From Ruminococcus sp. CAG:563 (lineage in GTDB: Bacteria; Bacillota; Clostridia; Oscillospirales; Acutalibacteraceae), in assembly GCA_000434915.1 (NCBI GenBank), contig FR882075.1, positions 1-64,000 on the forward strand: 64,000 nucleotides of DNA, given 5' to 3'. The notes under the pieces were generated by a model that was given only the letters and a program-made list of their open reading frames with translations, searched no databases and was not told the DNA's origin. A program made the position numbers and the translations under genes. Numbering within the stretch: position 1 is the stretch's first letter; every line of letters begins with the position of its first letter. Below, one piece after another: positions 18,627-27,084 of the stretch.

Positions 18627-19604
18627 TTACCAGTTAATTGTGAAATCGGACTCAATGCCGAACGGCGCGTTGACCGTTGTACCTGCCTTTGTAACATTAA
18701 GCTCCCAAACATAGTAATAATTGATATGTGTGAGGTTGCCTGTTGCAGGGTCAATCGTAGCAACAATTCTTCCGTCACGGTAGCCGACCTTTGTGTTGCC
18801 CTCGATCAAGGACTTTGCGCCGCCTGCGTTTTCAAGAATTGTCGAAACACGAACAATGCTGAATGCCTTACCGTGGTTTCCGCCGCCGTGAACGGGATTA
18901 GTTGAAAGAGCGTCGGACTTAACCTTTATCGTAATAACATACTTACCGTTCTTCTCGGTAAGAGTTGCGCTTGAAATGTTAGCCGTTGTGAGCTTTGACG
19001 ACCAGCTTTCCTCTTCAACAGGGAAATACTTTTTAAGATCAGCCTTTGTAAGCTTACGGTTTGTATCTTCTTTCTTCTCACCCATATTCTTATTAACAAG
19101 AGAATTGATTACACTTGTAAAGACCTTGAACGGTCCGCCGAGCGTAAATGTACCCGCCTGAGAATTCTTCTCATAGTTCTTTACGCCGCCCTTGGAGCTT
19201 GTCTTAACCTTATTTACCGAAGTATTGAAATAGTTAAGAATCTCAGCCTGAGTTGAGGGCTTCGAAGAAGCAGGCTTTTTTGTTGAAGATCCACCGCTTG
19301 AGTTTCCGCCTGCGCTCGGTGTTGCCGAACCGCCGTTATTTGCGTCTGCGGCCGTGCTGTCCGGCTCGCCTGTTGCCGGGTCCGTCGGAGTCTCCGGTGT
19401 AACAGAAGAATCGCCCGGTGTAACGTCGCCCGAACCGTTATCTACAATCGAGCCGCTGCTGCCGTTTGAAGCTGATGATGCCGGAGCATATTTTGCTGCC
19501 TCAACCTTTGCATCGGCAAGCTTGTTTGTTCCGAGAACAGATGAAATGCAAACTGCAACTACGCAAAGAAAGGCCGTAATGCAGGTAACTAATGTTTTTT
19601 TCAT
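18627..19604 (-). CDS. Secreted protein of unknown function
   Basis: 325 residues. The signal peptide (KKTLVTCITAFLCVVAVCIS) contains cysteines, but there is no clear lipobox. A 75-residue Ser/Thr/Pro/Gly-rich linker, about residues 40 to 115, leads into a folded domain from about 120 to 325 with alternating strand-like segments (NGKYVITIKVKSD, GYRDGRIVATIDP). I do not recognise the domain. It lies inside an operon of three SDR genes, which is unusual for an exported protein. It could bind or present the pathway product outside the cell. The ribosome site is CGGAGGG. Confidence 0.7.
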   Translation of the reverse strand: MKKTLVTCITAFLCVVAVCISSVLGTNKLADAKVEAAKYAPASSASNGSSGSIVDNGSGDVTPGDSSVTPETPTDPATGEPDSTAADANNGGSATPSAGGNSSGGSSTKKPASSKPSTQAEILNYFNTSVNKVKTSSKGGVKNYEKNSQAGTFTLGGPFKVFTSVINSLVNKNMGEKKEDTNRKLTKADLKKYFPVEEESWSSKLTTANISSATLTEKNGKYVITIKVKSDALSTNPVHGGGNHGKAFSIVRVSTILENAGGAKSLIEGNTKVGYRDGRIVATIDPATGNLTHINYYYVWELNVTKAGTTVNAPFGIESDFTINW

Positions 19605-19636
19605 GTATATCCCTCCGAAAATTTACTTCTGAATAA

Positions 19637-21133
19637 TTATTTTTCACCGAAATCCTTGAAGATTTCCATTCCGTAAACGTTGTGCTCGTCCTTAGTGTGG
19701 TTCGGATACCAAACCTGAGCGAAGAACGGATTCTTCTTTGCAATCTCGTCATAGTTCCACGGAATCGGGTCGCACTCGGGGCACCAGTGACCGCCGTTGA
19801 GCACAAGGTTCGGAGTCATCTCAAATGTATGACCGAATGCGCACTGCCATTTAAGCGGAGTGAAAAGATCGCCCTTTGTCATACTCTCGCTCAGGCACTT
19901 GCCGCCCCTGAACTCCGCAGCCTTCTCCATATCGTCAAGGTCAAGCTCCGACTGCGGCTTGCTCTCATCATAGCCGTGGTCAAGATATGTCGGTGTCATG
20001 GATGCCTTCTTAATCTCGAACTTGTCCCAAGTCTTAGGTATATTCTTCCAATCCTCATATGAGCCGTAGTATGCGCTGATACGCTCGGGAACCCTGTTCT
20101 TGATCCAGTTCATTGTACCGAATACTTCCTTGTTTGCAAGGCCCTCCATAAGGAACTTTTTAACAAGTCCGCCCGGAGCAAGCTTAGAGAGCTTGTAGAA
20201 CTTCGGCAAAGTCTTTGACATGTCGTCAAAATACTTCTTGATAGGAACATTGTGTCTGAAATGGAGATAATTCTCAAGCTTGTCGGAATCGGCATAATAC
20301 TGACCGTGGAAGTTTTTGAGAATGAACCAGTTCGGTGCAAACAGCTTCTTCGGTGAACCCATTCCGATCGCACCGAGGAGATACTCCTCAAACTCAAAGT
20401 TTGTGATACGGTACTGCTCGCCTGAACCGATATTATAGAACTTTCTCCAGAAATCCTCTGGAACGGAATCGTCGCAGACATTTGCAAGAAGAAGTCCCGA
20501 ATCCTCAATCGTTGCCCACTCGAGAACGCCGTTGATGGGAACGTGGAACATAATCGGGTCAATGTTCTTGAGGATGCCCGGATAAAGGATACCTGACTGA
20601 CGAAGCGATACCCAATATTTGAGTCCCGACTCGGCGATAATGTGCTCTGCTCTTACCTTGCTTACGGCATAGTGGTCATAGATGCTGATTTTGATCGGGT
20701 CGCCCGTTCTGCCCCAATGGATAGGCGGATTACGGTCACCTGTCTCGGCAACTGTACCTATGTAAACGACCTTGATGGCATCAGGATCAGGCTGAGCCTT
20801 AACGGCATCAACGATGTACTGCATAGCGGTTGTATTCGTCTTAATTGTTCTCTTTGGGAAATAGTCGGCTGCCGGAGAAACCATTCCGCCGACGTGAAGA
20901 ACGATATCCGAGCCTGTTACACACTTGCGAACATCGTCATAATTTGTAAGGTCGCCCCAAACGATTTTAACCGCAGGGTCGTTCTCATAATCCTTGAACT
21001 TGATACGGTTCTTTTCGCTTCCTCTGAGGAGAAGAACGAGGTTATACTTATCCTTTCTCTTATAAATCTCCTTAAAACCGGCATATCCCATGTTGCCGGA
21101 TGCTCCGGTCAAAAATACAGTCTTTTTGCTCAT
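19637..21133 (-). CDS. Extended SDR with C-terminal treble-clef/zinc-ribbon domain
   Basis: 498 residues from the second of two adjacent ATGs (21133). GGGAGG is six bases upstream of it, only three from the first. Residues 1 to about 330 are an extended SDR: VFLTGASGNMGYAGF, DIVLHVGGMVSP and YAVSKVRAEH with the YxxxK pair. The C-terminus, about residues 400 to 450, has WQCAFGHTFEMTP and HWCPECDP, the pattern of the W-x-C-x-x-GH-x-F/W zinc-ribbon repeat usually seen in nuclease-associated proteins. The two halves are joined in one open frame. First gene of the SDR operon. Confidence 0.8.
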   Translation of the reverse strand: MSKKTVFLTGASGNMGYAGFKEIYKRKDKYNLVLLLRGSEKNRIKFKDYENDPAVKIVWGDLTNYDDVRKCVTGSDIVLHVGGMVSPAADYFPKRTIKTNTTAMQYIVDAVKAQPDPDAIKVVYIGTVAETGDRNPPIHWGRTGDPIKISIYDHYAVSKVRAEHIIAESGLKYWVSLRQSGILYPGILKNIDPIMFHVPINGVLEWATIEDSGLLLANVCDDSVPEDFWRKFYNIGSGEQYRITNFEFEEYLLGAIGMGSPKKLFAPNWFILKNFHGQYYADSDKLENYLHFRHNVPIKKYFDDMSKTLPKFYKLSKLAPGGLVKKFLMEGLANKEVFGTMNWIKNRVPERISAYYGSYEDWKNIPKTWDKFEIKKASMTPTYLDHGYDESKPQSELDLDDMEKAAEFRGGKCLSESMTKGDLFTPLKWQCAFGHTFEMTPNLVLNGGHWCPECDPIPWNYDEIAKKNPFFAQVWYPNHTKDEHNVYGMEIFKDFGEK

Positions 21134-21258
21134 CATAATCCTCCCAAATTATAAATAGATAACCCTTCAAGTAACCTCTGATTTATTTGCAATTTTCTGC
21201 AAAGGAATCGCCCGAAAAGTGCACAGTAATCAATCATCGGTCACTCAGTGTTCATTTT

Positions 21259-21288
21259 ATTATAGGTCATTTTACGCTTCGTTGTCAA
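21259..21288 (-). promoter_or_regulatory. Sigma-A promoter of the SDR operon
   Basis: Minus strand TTGACA, 18-base spacer, TATAAT. It gives a leader of about 120 bases before the SDR start at 21133. I see no riboswitch in the leader. Confidence 0.75.
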
Positions 21289-21411
21289 GCGTTTAAACAG
21301 CAATTTCGACAAAGATTTAACAAATTGTGTATTTTAACAGGATATAATTACTGTTTTGAACGCTTAATCATTTATTACAGTGCATTCCGGCAAATTTACA
21401 TCTTCATTTTT

Positions 21412-21441
21412 AAAAAAACAGCACCCCAAAAGAGGTGCCGT
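21412..21441 (-). terminator. Intrinsic terminator after the 55-residue peptide gene
   Basis: Minus strand ACGGCACC / GGTGCTGT stem with one G-U pair, followed by seven T residues. Confidence 0.85.
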
Positions 21442-21451
21442 TTAGTCTTAA

Positions 21452-21619
21452 TCATTCGCTGAATATGTTGCCGAGAACCTCGCCGATGGATTCTAAAATT
21501 ACGTTACCATCGTTATTCTCGTCGATTATAGGCGGCAATCCCGCACTTGTTCCGCCATCCATGATTTCATCAAGGATTGAGAATTTTTCGATTTCTATTT
21601 CAGGTTTTTCGTATCTCAT
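21452..21619 (-). CDS. 55-residue peptide translationally coupled to the surface protein
   Basis: The frame opens MRYEKPEIEIEKFSILDEIM and ends GEVLGNIFSE. Its ATG overlaps the TGA of the large surface-protein gene (ATGA at 21619-21616), and a strong terminator follows 11 bases after its stop. Overlap and terminator placement argue that it is a real, coupled gene. The product is acidic, without signal peptide or cysteine. The MxYxKPxIEI opening resembles short peptides and RiPP leader regions in Firmicutes, but no modification enzyme is adjacent. Function unknown. Confidence 0.65.
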   Translation of the reverse strand: MRYEKPEIEIEKFSILDEIMDGGTSAGLPPIIDENNDGNVILESIGEVLGNIFSE

Positions 21620-24600
21620 ATTCTAACCCCCGGATTAATTATGAATGATATAATTTTCTTGATTATCTCAACAAGTTTCGTCCATATCGCCGTGAGCTTT
21701 TCAAGCGGATTCTTGTTTGTCGGCTCGCTTGGCTGCTCGGGCGTCTCTGTTTCGTCGTTGAGGTCTGTTGATCCGAAGCTCTCGGAGCTTAATGTGATTA
21801 CCTCATCGTCTGCCGCTGTTGTTGCCGCTGTAAGGCTCAGCTTTTTCGGCATGCCATAGTGAACAACACCGTTTGCATCCACAATATAGGTTCTTGCCCA
21901 AATTGCTTCGCTGCCTGTTTCTACCTTCACCTCAAACACACCCGTGAGGTCTCTCGTCTTGTCGCTGAGTCCTGCCGGCTTATCAACCACATTCGCTCCG
22001 CCGCATACAAGCACGCTTTCCATTGCCTGTGCGTCGTCTGTTGCGATATATGCCGAATCGGCCGTGTAGATAACGCCGTATCTGAGGATAATCTTGTTGA
22101 TTGATTCAACTCGATTGTTCGGGTCATACTTCGGGAATCCGTCAATCGTCTTTGCAACGCTGTGCTCTGCGTAAAGCGAGTAGCTCTTATCGTCATTCGC
22201 CTTGACGCCCGCAACCGTTGACGAGAATACTGCCGAGTTTCTTGCTTCGGTGTACTCCGTCGGCTCAACGTATACCGGTACGAATGAGCGGTTGCCCGTC
22301 AGGAAGAAGCTATAGGTTCTGTAGGTGCTGACCTTCTCGCCTGTTTCTCCGTCTTCCCAGTATGCGAAATACTTGCTGCCTTTGTACAGCGGTGCTTGAA
22401 TTGTGGCAATGAAATAGTTTTCGGAAAGTTCGGGCCTGACCTCGGTCTTAATCAAGCTGCCTCCGCCATCCGGGAAAACAACATTGTACAGAAAAGCTTC
22501 TTCGGAATAATTGTAGCCGCACTCCGTACATTTATAAATGTATTTATTGCCTACCTTTGTGTATTTGATATTGTGGTTTTCCGCTACCGCCGTATAGCCG
22601 CAGTCATTACAAATTCGCTGATGCTTTTTGCTGTCAACTATCTCGTATCTGTAATCATGTGCTTTTTCGGTGAACTGCGCCGTGTAAACAGTGTCACCCG
22701 TTACCGGCTTTATCTCCGGCGACCAGCCGCTGAACGTGTACTCGTAATTGACGTCCTTTGCCTTTGTCGGTGTGTCCCCGGTATATGTCGGCGTGGTGTT
22801 GTATTCCCACTTGCCTTGCTGAAGCACCGTCCCTCCGTTCTTGAAGGTTACAGTGTAGGAATTAATAGTCCACTGAGCAGTGAATTTAACATTCTTTGTG
22901 TACTCCCAGTTGATTCCGTCGCCTGTACTGTATTTTGCATTGTCAGCATTACATACCCAACCGGTGAAAGTATAGCCTGTTCGTGTCGGTGTCTTGACCA
23001 CGCCGTCAACCGAACCGACGGAATACTTTGACTGATAATAAGCAGTAGTGTTCGTCACTGACGAAGAACCGTTAAAGCTGCCGCCGTTCGGGTCATAGCT
23101 GACAGGGTATGAATTCGGAGTGTAAATAAATTTCCATTTCATAGCCGTACTGCCGGCATTTCTGATGAAGTAGTCATTAGCATCCGCTTTCGGCGTTCCT
23201 GTTGTCAACACTCCCGTAGCGTCGGAGATTGAATATCCGCTCAAGGTGTAACCGAATATATCCTGATACTTTACATAAACATCTTCGCCGAGAGTGAAAC
23301 TCTGACTGCTTGAAGATGTGCCCTTAATCGCTTCGCCGAGCTTTCCGTCATAGTCAGCTCCGACCGCCGTATCACGAACATAAGATGTTGTAACAGTACC
23401 TGTTTTTCTTTCCATCTCAGCGGTATTTATCTTAACCTTGAGATTTTTATTTATGGGATTTCCGAGCTTAACAGCCGCATCAAGAATTGAATTCTGATAT
23501 GCATCGAAGCCCATAGTGAACATCTTTTCCTGACGCATTTCGGAAATTGCGTTGTTATATGTTTTTCTGAGTTCAGCTTTGTTAACCAATGTCGGCGTAA
23601 TATTTATATATGTATCGTTTTGAGCCGTATCATCTCGATAACTTGCAGATGCATGCATATAAACGACGAGAGCCGAGCTTGTAATGGGAAGATCAATCAG
23701 GGTCTTCGTTGTTCCTATTGTCTTTGCCGTCGCTGTCGCATTGCTGTTGTAAGCCGTAACGGTAGCCGTTCCGTTTTGTCTGCTTCCCAAGATACTGTAT
23801 TGTGCGCCGAAATACGGAAGCTGAATATAATTTGTAAAACGTGATGAATCGACAATAATCGAGGTTTCTCTTGTCTCGGTGCTGTTGTTGTTATTCGATC
23901 CGGTACCGCCGCTGCCGGAGCTTGTTGTTCCGTCCTCACCGCTTATGTTTTCAACATTGAGTCCAGAAACGGTCAACGCGGCATTTATGAATGCAGGAGA
24001 ATGTGTTCTAGAAGTATACTGTCTCGAAGAATGGCGGAAATATGCCGTGTATGACGGCTGTCTGTAGCATATCGAATATGCATATACAGTGTTTGTTACA
24101 CCGTCAAGAACATAGTCCGCTCTCCAACGGATAAAGCGAATATTGCCCGAAGCAACGGCCGAAGAAAGCGAACCTGCCGAGCAATCAGTATTAACCGGGA
24201 ACGAGGTGTATGTCTTACCTGTGCTGTTTGCCGTCGTTCCGTTAAAGCTTGTGCCGCCAAAAGTAATGCTGCCGATTGCAGACGTACCGACGGATTTCCA
24301 TGCGCTCGAGTTATCGGCAGTTGACGCCTCGCATGTAATCTTAACACTGGAAGGCTCACAGTCGATTCCGTCAAAGTAAATCTTTGCACTTGATGCCGGG
24401 GTAGCTTTCGGCTGATATGCCAAGCCGTTTGTATCTACGCCTGCCATGTACTGGAAGGCTGTTCCGTTATCCGGATTAAGATAAATTGTTTCGGGAACAT
24501 AGAACTTAATCTTCGGTGCGTTTGATGTGTCAACCTTTTCAACAAGATTTGCAACAGCTTCATCAACAGCTTTTTTTGCGTTGTCAATCTTTGTCTGGTT

Positions 24601-25446
24601 GTAAACAGTGCTGTAGGAATCAGTTCCTGCTCTGTAGTTATCATAAGCGTCGGTAATAACCTTTGCCGCATCAAGGGCACTCTTTACCGCAGCCTTTGAA
24701 TCATCCGTAAATGTCGTGCTTGCATAAGCATTGGAAGCAGTTTCCATAGACGTACGAAGCTTTGTCGTATCAACCTGCGGAAGGCGCTTAACGTGCGTAT
24801 AGATGTCGTCACCTCCGGCTCCTTTATTGGCATCTGCATTTGTGTTAAAGTTTGCGGAATTCAAATACTTTACTGTATCATAGCCGTTTGTATTAACAGA
24901 ATTATCTACTATTATTTCAAGAATAGGGTCACCCGCTTTTGCATCTTTGGTTGCAAAGTAATAAAGATAGTCTCCACCCGCATCTTTATTAAGGTCTACA
25001 ATACCATCTGCATCACCTGTATTTTGAGAAGTCGGACTAACACCGGCAACGGTGTATAGACTGCTGTTCTCAGGTGCAGTATATGTATCGGCATCCCTAC
25101 CCATTGAAATTCTTAAATCCTTCAAAGAAATATTAACATCAGTAGTGGTCTTATATCCACAATATATATATTTACCACCGGCTCCGCCATTAAGATCACG
25201 GTCAATTACAGTATATCCCGAGTTTGTTAAGGGTCCTTTAGCATTAGCTGCTTTCTTTCCATAACCTGTAGCAATATACGAAATAAAAGTCGTTCCCGGA
25301 GCATAGTAATACTCCTTCTCATGCTTCTTTGTATACGAAGCAGCAGAAGCCTGTGTACTGAATAAATTCAAATTGAATACCGGTGCACAAGACAGAAGAA
25401 TAGCAGCACACAAAAGCACACTGATAATACTTTTTGCCTTTTTCAT
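21616..25446 (-). CDS. Large secreted surface protein with MABP-like and InlB-type repeats
   Basis: 1276 residues from ATG 25446 (AGGAG nine bases upstream). The TTG at 25455 abuts the ribosome site. It has a signal peptide at residues 1-37. Three copies of a D-x-N-x-GAGG-(D/K)-YIY motif lie between about 70 and 230, which resembles the MABP/beta-prism sequence. A helical FIVAR-like stretch follows (AKKAVDEAVANLV). The module shared with the protein at 1-4935 begins at VPETIYLNP (about 317) and ends at SRFTNYIQLPYF (about 535). Two InlB/Flg_new repeats (GYTFTGW, YTFSGWSP), a CxxC-x(n)-CxxC zinc-ribbon-like segment (ICNDCGY, KCTECGY) and a C-terminal amphipathic helix (KLVEIIKKIISFIINPG) complete it. 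There is no LPxTG motif. Likely extracellular adhesion or structure. Confidence 0.85.
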   Translation of the reverse strand: MKKAKSIISVLLCAAILLSCAPVFNLNLFSTQASAASYTKKHEKEYYYAPGTTFISYIATGYGKKAANAKGPLTNSGYTVIDRDLNGGAGGKYIYCGYKTTTDVNISLKDLRISMGRDADTYTAPENSSLYTVAGVSPTSQNTGDADGIVDLNKDAGGDYLYYFATKDAKAGDPILEIIVDNSVNTNGYDTVKYLNSANFNTNADANKGAGGDDIYTHVKRLPQVDTTKLRTSMETASNAYASTTFTDDSKAAVKSALDAAKVITDAYDNYRAGTDSYSTVYNQTKIDNAKKAVDEAVANLVEKVDTSNAPKIKFYVPETIYLNPDNGTAFQYMAGVDTNGLAYQPKATPASSAKIYFDGIDCEPSSVKITCEASTADNSSAWKSVGTSAIGSITFGGTSFNGTTANSTGKTYTSFPVNTDCSAGSLSSAVASGNIRFIRWRADYVLDGVTNTVYAYSICYRQPSYTAYFRHSSRQYTSRTHSPAFINAALTVSGLNVENISGEDGTTSSGSGGTGSNNNNSTETRETSIIVDSSRFTNYIQLPYFGAQYSILGSRQNGTATVTAYNSNATATAKTIGTTKTLIDLPITSSALVVYMHASASYRDDTAQNDTYINITPTLVNKAELRKTYNNAISEMRQEKMFTMGFDAYQNSILDAAVKLGNPINKNLKVKINTAEMERKTGTVTTSYVRDTAVGADYDGKLGEAIKGTSSSSQSFTLGEDVYVKYQDIFGYTLSGYSISDATGVLTTGTPKADANDYFIRNAGSTAMKWKFIYTPNSYPVSYDPNGGSFNGSSSVTNTTAYYQSKYSVGSVDGVVKTPTRTGYTFTGWVCNADNAKYSTGDGINWEYTKNVKFTAQWTINSYTVTFKNGGTVLQQGKWEYNTTPTYTGDTPTKAKDVNYEYTFSGWSPEIKPVTGDTVYTAQFTEKAHDYRYEIVDSKKHQRICNDCGYTAVAENHNIKYTKVGNKYIYKCTECGYNYSEEAFLYNVVFPDGGGSLIKTEVRPELSENYFIATIQAPLYKGSKYFAYWEDGETGEKVSTYRTYSFFLTGNRSFVPVYVEPTEYTEARNSAVFSSTVAGVKANDDKSYSLYAEHSVAKTIDGFPKYDPNNRVESINKIILRYGVIYTADSAYIATDDAQAMESVLVCGGANVVDKPAGLSDKTRDLTGVFEVKVETGSEAIWARTYIVDANGVVHYGMPKKLSLTAATTAADDEVITLSSESFGSTDLNDETETPEQPSEPTNKNPLEKLTAIWTKLVEIIKKIISFIINPGVRI

Positions 25447-25480
25447 CCAAATCAACTCCTATAGTAATCCATTAAAATAC

Positions 25481-25508
25481 ATTATACTACTTTTAATAAT
25501 TATTTCAA
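25481..25508 (-). promoter_or_regulatory. Promoter of the large surface protein
   Basis: Minus strand TTGAAA, 16-base spacer, TATAAT, 35 bases upstream of the start codon. Confidence 0.7.
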
Positions 25509-25562
25509 TAGACATTATGTTGAAATATAGCGAATAAAATTTTATAAATTGTTCAAAAGGGC

Positions 25563-25591
25563 TTGATTTTCTTGCAACATTACTGTATAAT
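25563..25591 (+). promoter_or_regulatory. Promoter of the tRNA-Leu gene
   Basis: TTGATT, 17-base spacer, TATAAT, with the -10 box ending 14 bases before the tRNA. Confidence 0.8.
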
Positions 25592-25605
25592 AAACAACGT
25601 TATGT

Positions 25606-25692
25606 GCCGGTGTGATGGAATTGGCAGACGTGCCGGACTCAAAATCCGGTGGTAGCGATACCGTACCGGTTCGACCCCGGTCACCGGCACCA
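25606..25692 (+). tRNA. tRNA-Leu (anticodon CAA)
   Basis: 87 bases including an encoded CCA. The 7-bp acceptor stem is GCCGGTG/CACCGGC with discriminator A. The anticodon stem CCGGA/TCCGG encloses loop CTCAAAA, giving CAA at positions 34-36. The long class II variable arm is as expected for leucine, and the T arm is CCGGTTCGACCCCGG. It has its own promoter and terminator, so it is a monocistronic unit. Confidence 0.97.
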
Positions 25693-25697
25693 AAAAA

Positions 25698-25731
25698 GCC
25701 CTAAAGCTCTCAGGAGTTTTAGGGTTTTTTT
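25698..25731 (+). terminator. Intrinsic terminator of tRNA-Leu
   Basis: CCCTAAAGCTC, four-base loop, GAGTTTTAGGG with one G-U pair, then seven T residues. Confidence 0.85.
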
Positions 25732-25840
25732 ATATGCCGAGACTCATCCTTTGAGAAGATCCCGCCTTTGTCGGTTTCTGCTGACTTTAAAAGGGTCCTT
25801 GGAATCACGAAAGAAGCCCGGCGGTTCTCTTCAGGTGAAC

Positions 25841-25869
25841 AAAAAAGACTGCCGCCGAAGCGACAGTCC
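25841..25869 (-). terminator. Intrinsic terminator of the rpsF-ssb-rpsR operon
   Basis: Minus strand GACTGTCGC-TTCG-GCGGCAGTC with a UUCG tetraloop, then six T residues. The space 25732-25840 between this and the tRNA terminator contains nothing I can identify. Confidence 0.9.
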
Positions 25870-25882
25870 AAAAGCTGTTAAA

Positions 25883-26128
25883 TCAGTCTGATGTGTAGGG
25901 CATAAGAGCTACGTGACGAGCACGCTTGATAGCTGTTGTAAGCTCTCTCTGATGCTTTGCACAAGTACCTGTTACACGACGGGGAAGAATCTTCGCTCTG
26001 TCGGAAGTGTACTTATTGAGCTTGTTTACATCCTTGTAATCAATGCTCTCAACTTTATCAACACAGAAGGAACAAACCTTCTTGCGGCCTTTTCTGTTAG
26101 GACGGCCGTTGTTCTTATCATAAGCCAT
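25883..26128 (-). CDS. rpsR: 30S ribosomal protein S18
   Basis: 81 residues, the usual length. The conserved core [20 protein letters not shown] is intact, and the N-terminal region has KVCSFCVDK, a Cys pair typical of the zinc-type S18 form. It pairs with S6 on the 30S platform. AAGGAGG lies ten bases before ATG. It follows ssb by 38 bases, the classic rpsF-ssb-rpsR order. Confidence 0.97.
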   Translation of the reverse strand: MAYDKNNGRPNRKGRKKVCSFCVDKVESIDYKDVNKLNKYTSDRAKILPRRVTGTCAKHQRELTTAIKRARHVALMPYTSD

Positions 26129-26166
26129 TACAAAATACCTCCTTATAAAATTCGGGTGACATCTGC

Positions 26167-26619
26167 TCAGAACGGCAGATCGTCATCTCCTGAAATCTCC
26201 TCAAAGTCACCGTCGGAACCGGTTGAGAATGAAGGAGCGGCAGGCTGCGCAGGAGCCGAATAGCCCTGGTTGTAATTGTTGTTGCCTGTGCCTGTTTCTG
26301 CCTTTGAGCCGCAGAAGCTTGCCTGGTCAACAAGAACCTCAACCGCTGTGCGCTTGTTACCGTTTTTGTCCTCATAGTTACGGGTCTGAATCGAACCCGT
26401 TACAGCGATCATAGAGCCCTTCTGAAAATATCTTGTGATAAATTCAGCGGTGTTTCTCCATGCAACACAGTTGATGAAATCAGCCTGACGCTGTTCACCC
26501 TGACGTACATAGGAGCGGTCAACTGCGATTGTGAAGGACGTTACGGCAAGACCTGTCTGGGTATTGCGCAACTCGGGAGTTGCAACAAGTCTACCCATCA
26601 ATACTACGTTGTTAATCAT
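26167..26619 (-). CDS. ssb: Single-stranded DNA-binding protein
   Basis: 150 residues. An OB fold occupies about residues 1-105 ([16 protein letters not shown] opening, [19 protein letters not shown]), then a disordered Gly/Gln/Pro linker, then the acidic tip DDDLPF that docks partner proteins such as RecO and PriA. The position between rpsF and rpsR is canonical for Firmicutes. The ribosome site (GGGGGA) is weaker than those of its neighbours. Confidence 0.96.
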   Translation of the reverse strand: MINNVVLMGRLVATPELRNTQTGLAVTSFTIAVDRSYVRQGEQRQADFINCVAWRNTAEFITRYFQKGSMIAVTGSIQTRNYEDKNGNKRTAVEVLVDQASFCGSKAETGTGNNNYNQGYSAPAQPAAPSFSTGSDGDFEEISGDDDLPF

Positions 26620-26631
26620 GTTGCGTCCCCC

Positions 26632-26916
26632 TTATTTCTTGATTATAAGTGAACGAAGCACGCCGTCCGTGATGTTAAGGACACGGTCAAGCTCTGCCGG
26701 GAACTCCGGCTCAGACGAGAAATTGTAAAGAGCATAGTAGCCTTCTGTCTCGTAGTTGATAGCATAAGCAAGCTTGCGCTTACCCCACTCATCTACGCTT
26801 TCAACAGTACCATGCTTCTCCATAAGAGCCTTGAACTTTTCAACCAAAGCCTTAGCTGCATCCTCGCTCTCCTTAACGGAGTAAACGATCATTGCCTCAT
26901 AGTTCTCTACTGCCAT
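26632..26916 (-). CDS. rpsF: 30S ribosomal protein S6
   Basis: 94 residues, normal length. The opening YEAMIVYSVKE and the WGKRKLAYAINYETEGYYAL segment are diagnostic. It is first gene of the operon with a consensus promoter at 26997-27025 and an AAGGAGG ribosome site. The leader may be autoregulated by the S6:S18 heterodimer. Confidence 0.97.
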   Translation of the reverse strand: MAVENYEAMIVYSVKESEDAAKALVEKFKALMEKHGTVESVDEWGKRKLAYAINYETEGYYALYNFSSEPEFPAELDRVLNITDGVLRSLIIKK

Positions 26917-26935
26917 TTAAAAGCACCTCCTTTTG

Positions 26936-26966
26936 GTCATTCCGGCCGCCTATTCAGCGGCAAGGA
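26936..26966 (-). ncRNA. Candidate S6:S18 autoregulatory leader hairpin
   Basis: In the rpsF leader the minus strand forms GCCGC-loop-GCGGC immediately followed by CGG/CCG-rich bases. Many bacterial rpsF leaders hold a hairpin with an unpaired CCG that binds S6:S18, mimicking 16S helix 22. The match was judged by eye. Bulge geometry was not verified. Confidence 0.4.
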
Positions 26967-26996
26967 TAGCTGTAATCAATATTTTACAGCCTTAAT

Positions 26997-27025
26997 ATTC
27001 TATCAGCTAACGCCGATAATGTCAA
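26997..27025 (-). promoter_or_regulatory. Promoter of rpsF-ssb-rpsR
   Basis: Minus strand TTGACA, 17-base spacer, TAGAAT, about 80 bases before rpsF. Confidence 0.85.
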
Positions 27026-27084
27026 GGGTTTTATTGAATTATTTTGTATAATTTCCGTTGTCGTATAGCCGAATAATGTTTCTG

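Noticed and set aside
16572..21133. Steroid metabolism by 3-beta-HSD-like SDRs
   Set aside because: The similarity is to the broad extended-SDR family. The carrier/condensation/adenylation neighbours fit biosynthesis better, and nothing specific to steroids is visible.
25649..25891. 80-codon plus-strand open frame after the tRNA
   Set aside because: Begins inside tRNA-Leu and crosses two terminators. No ribosome site.
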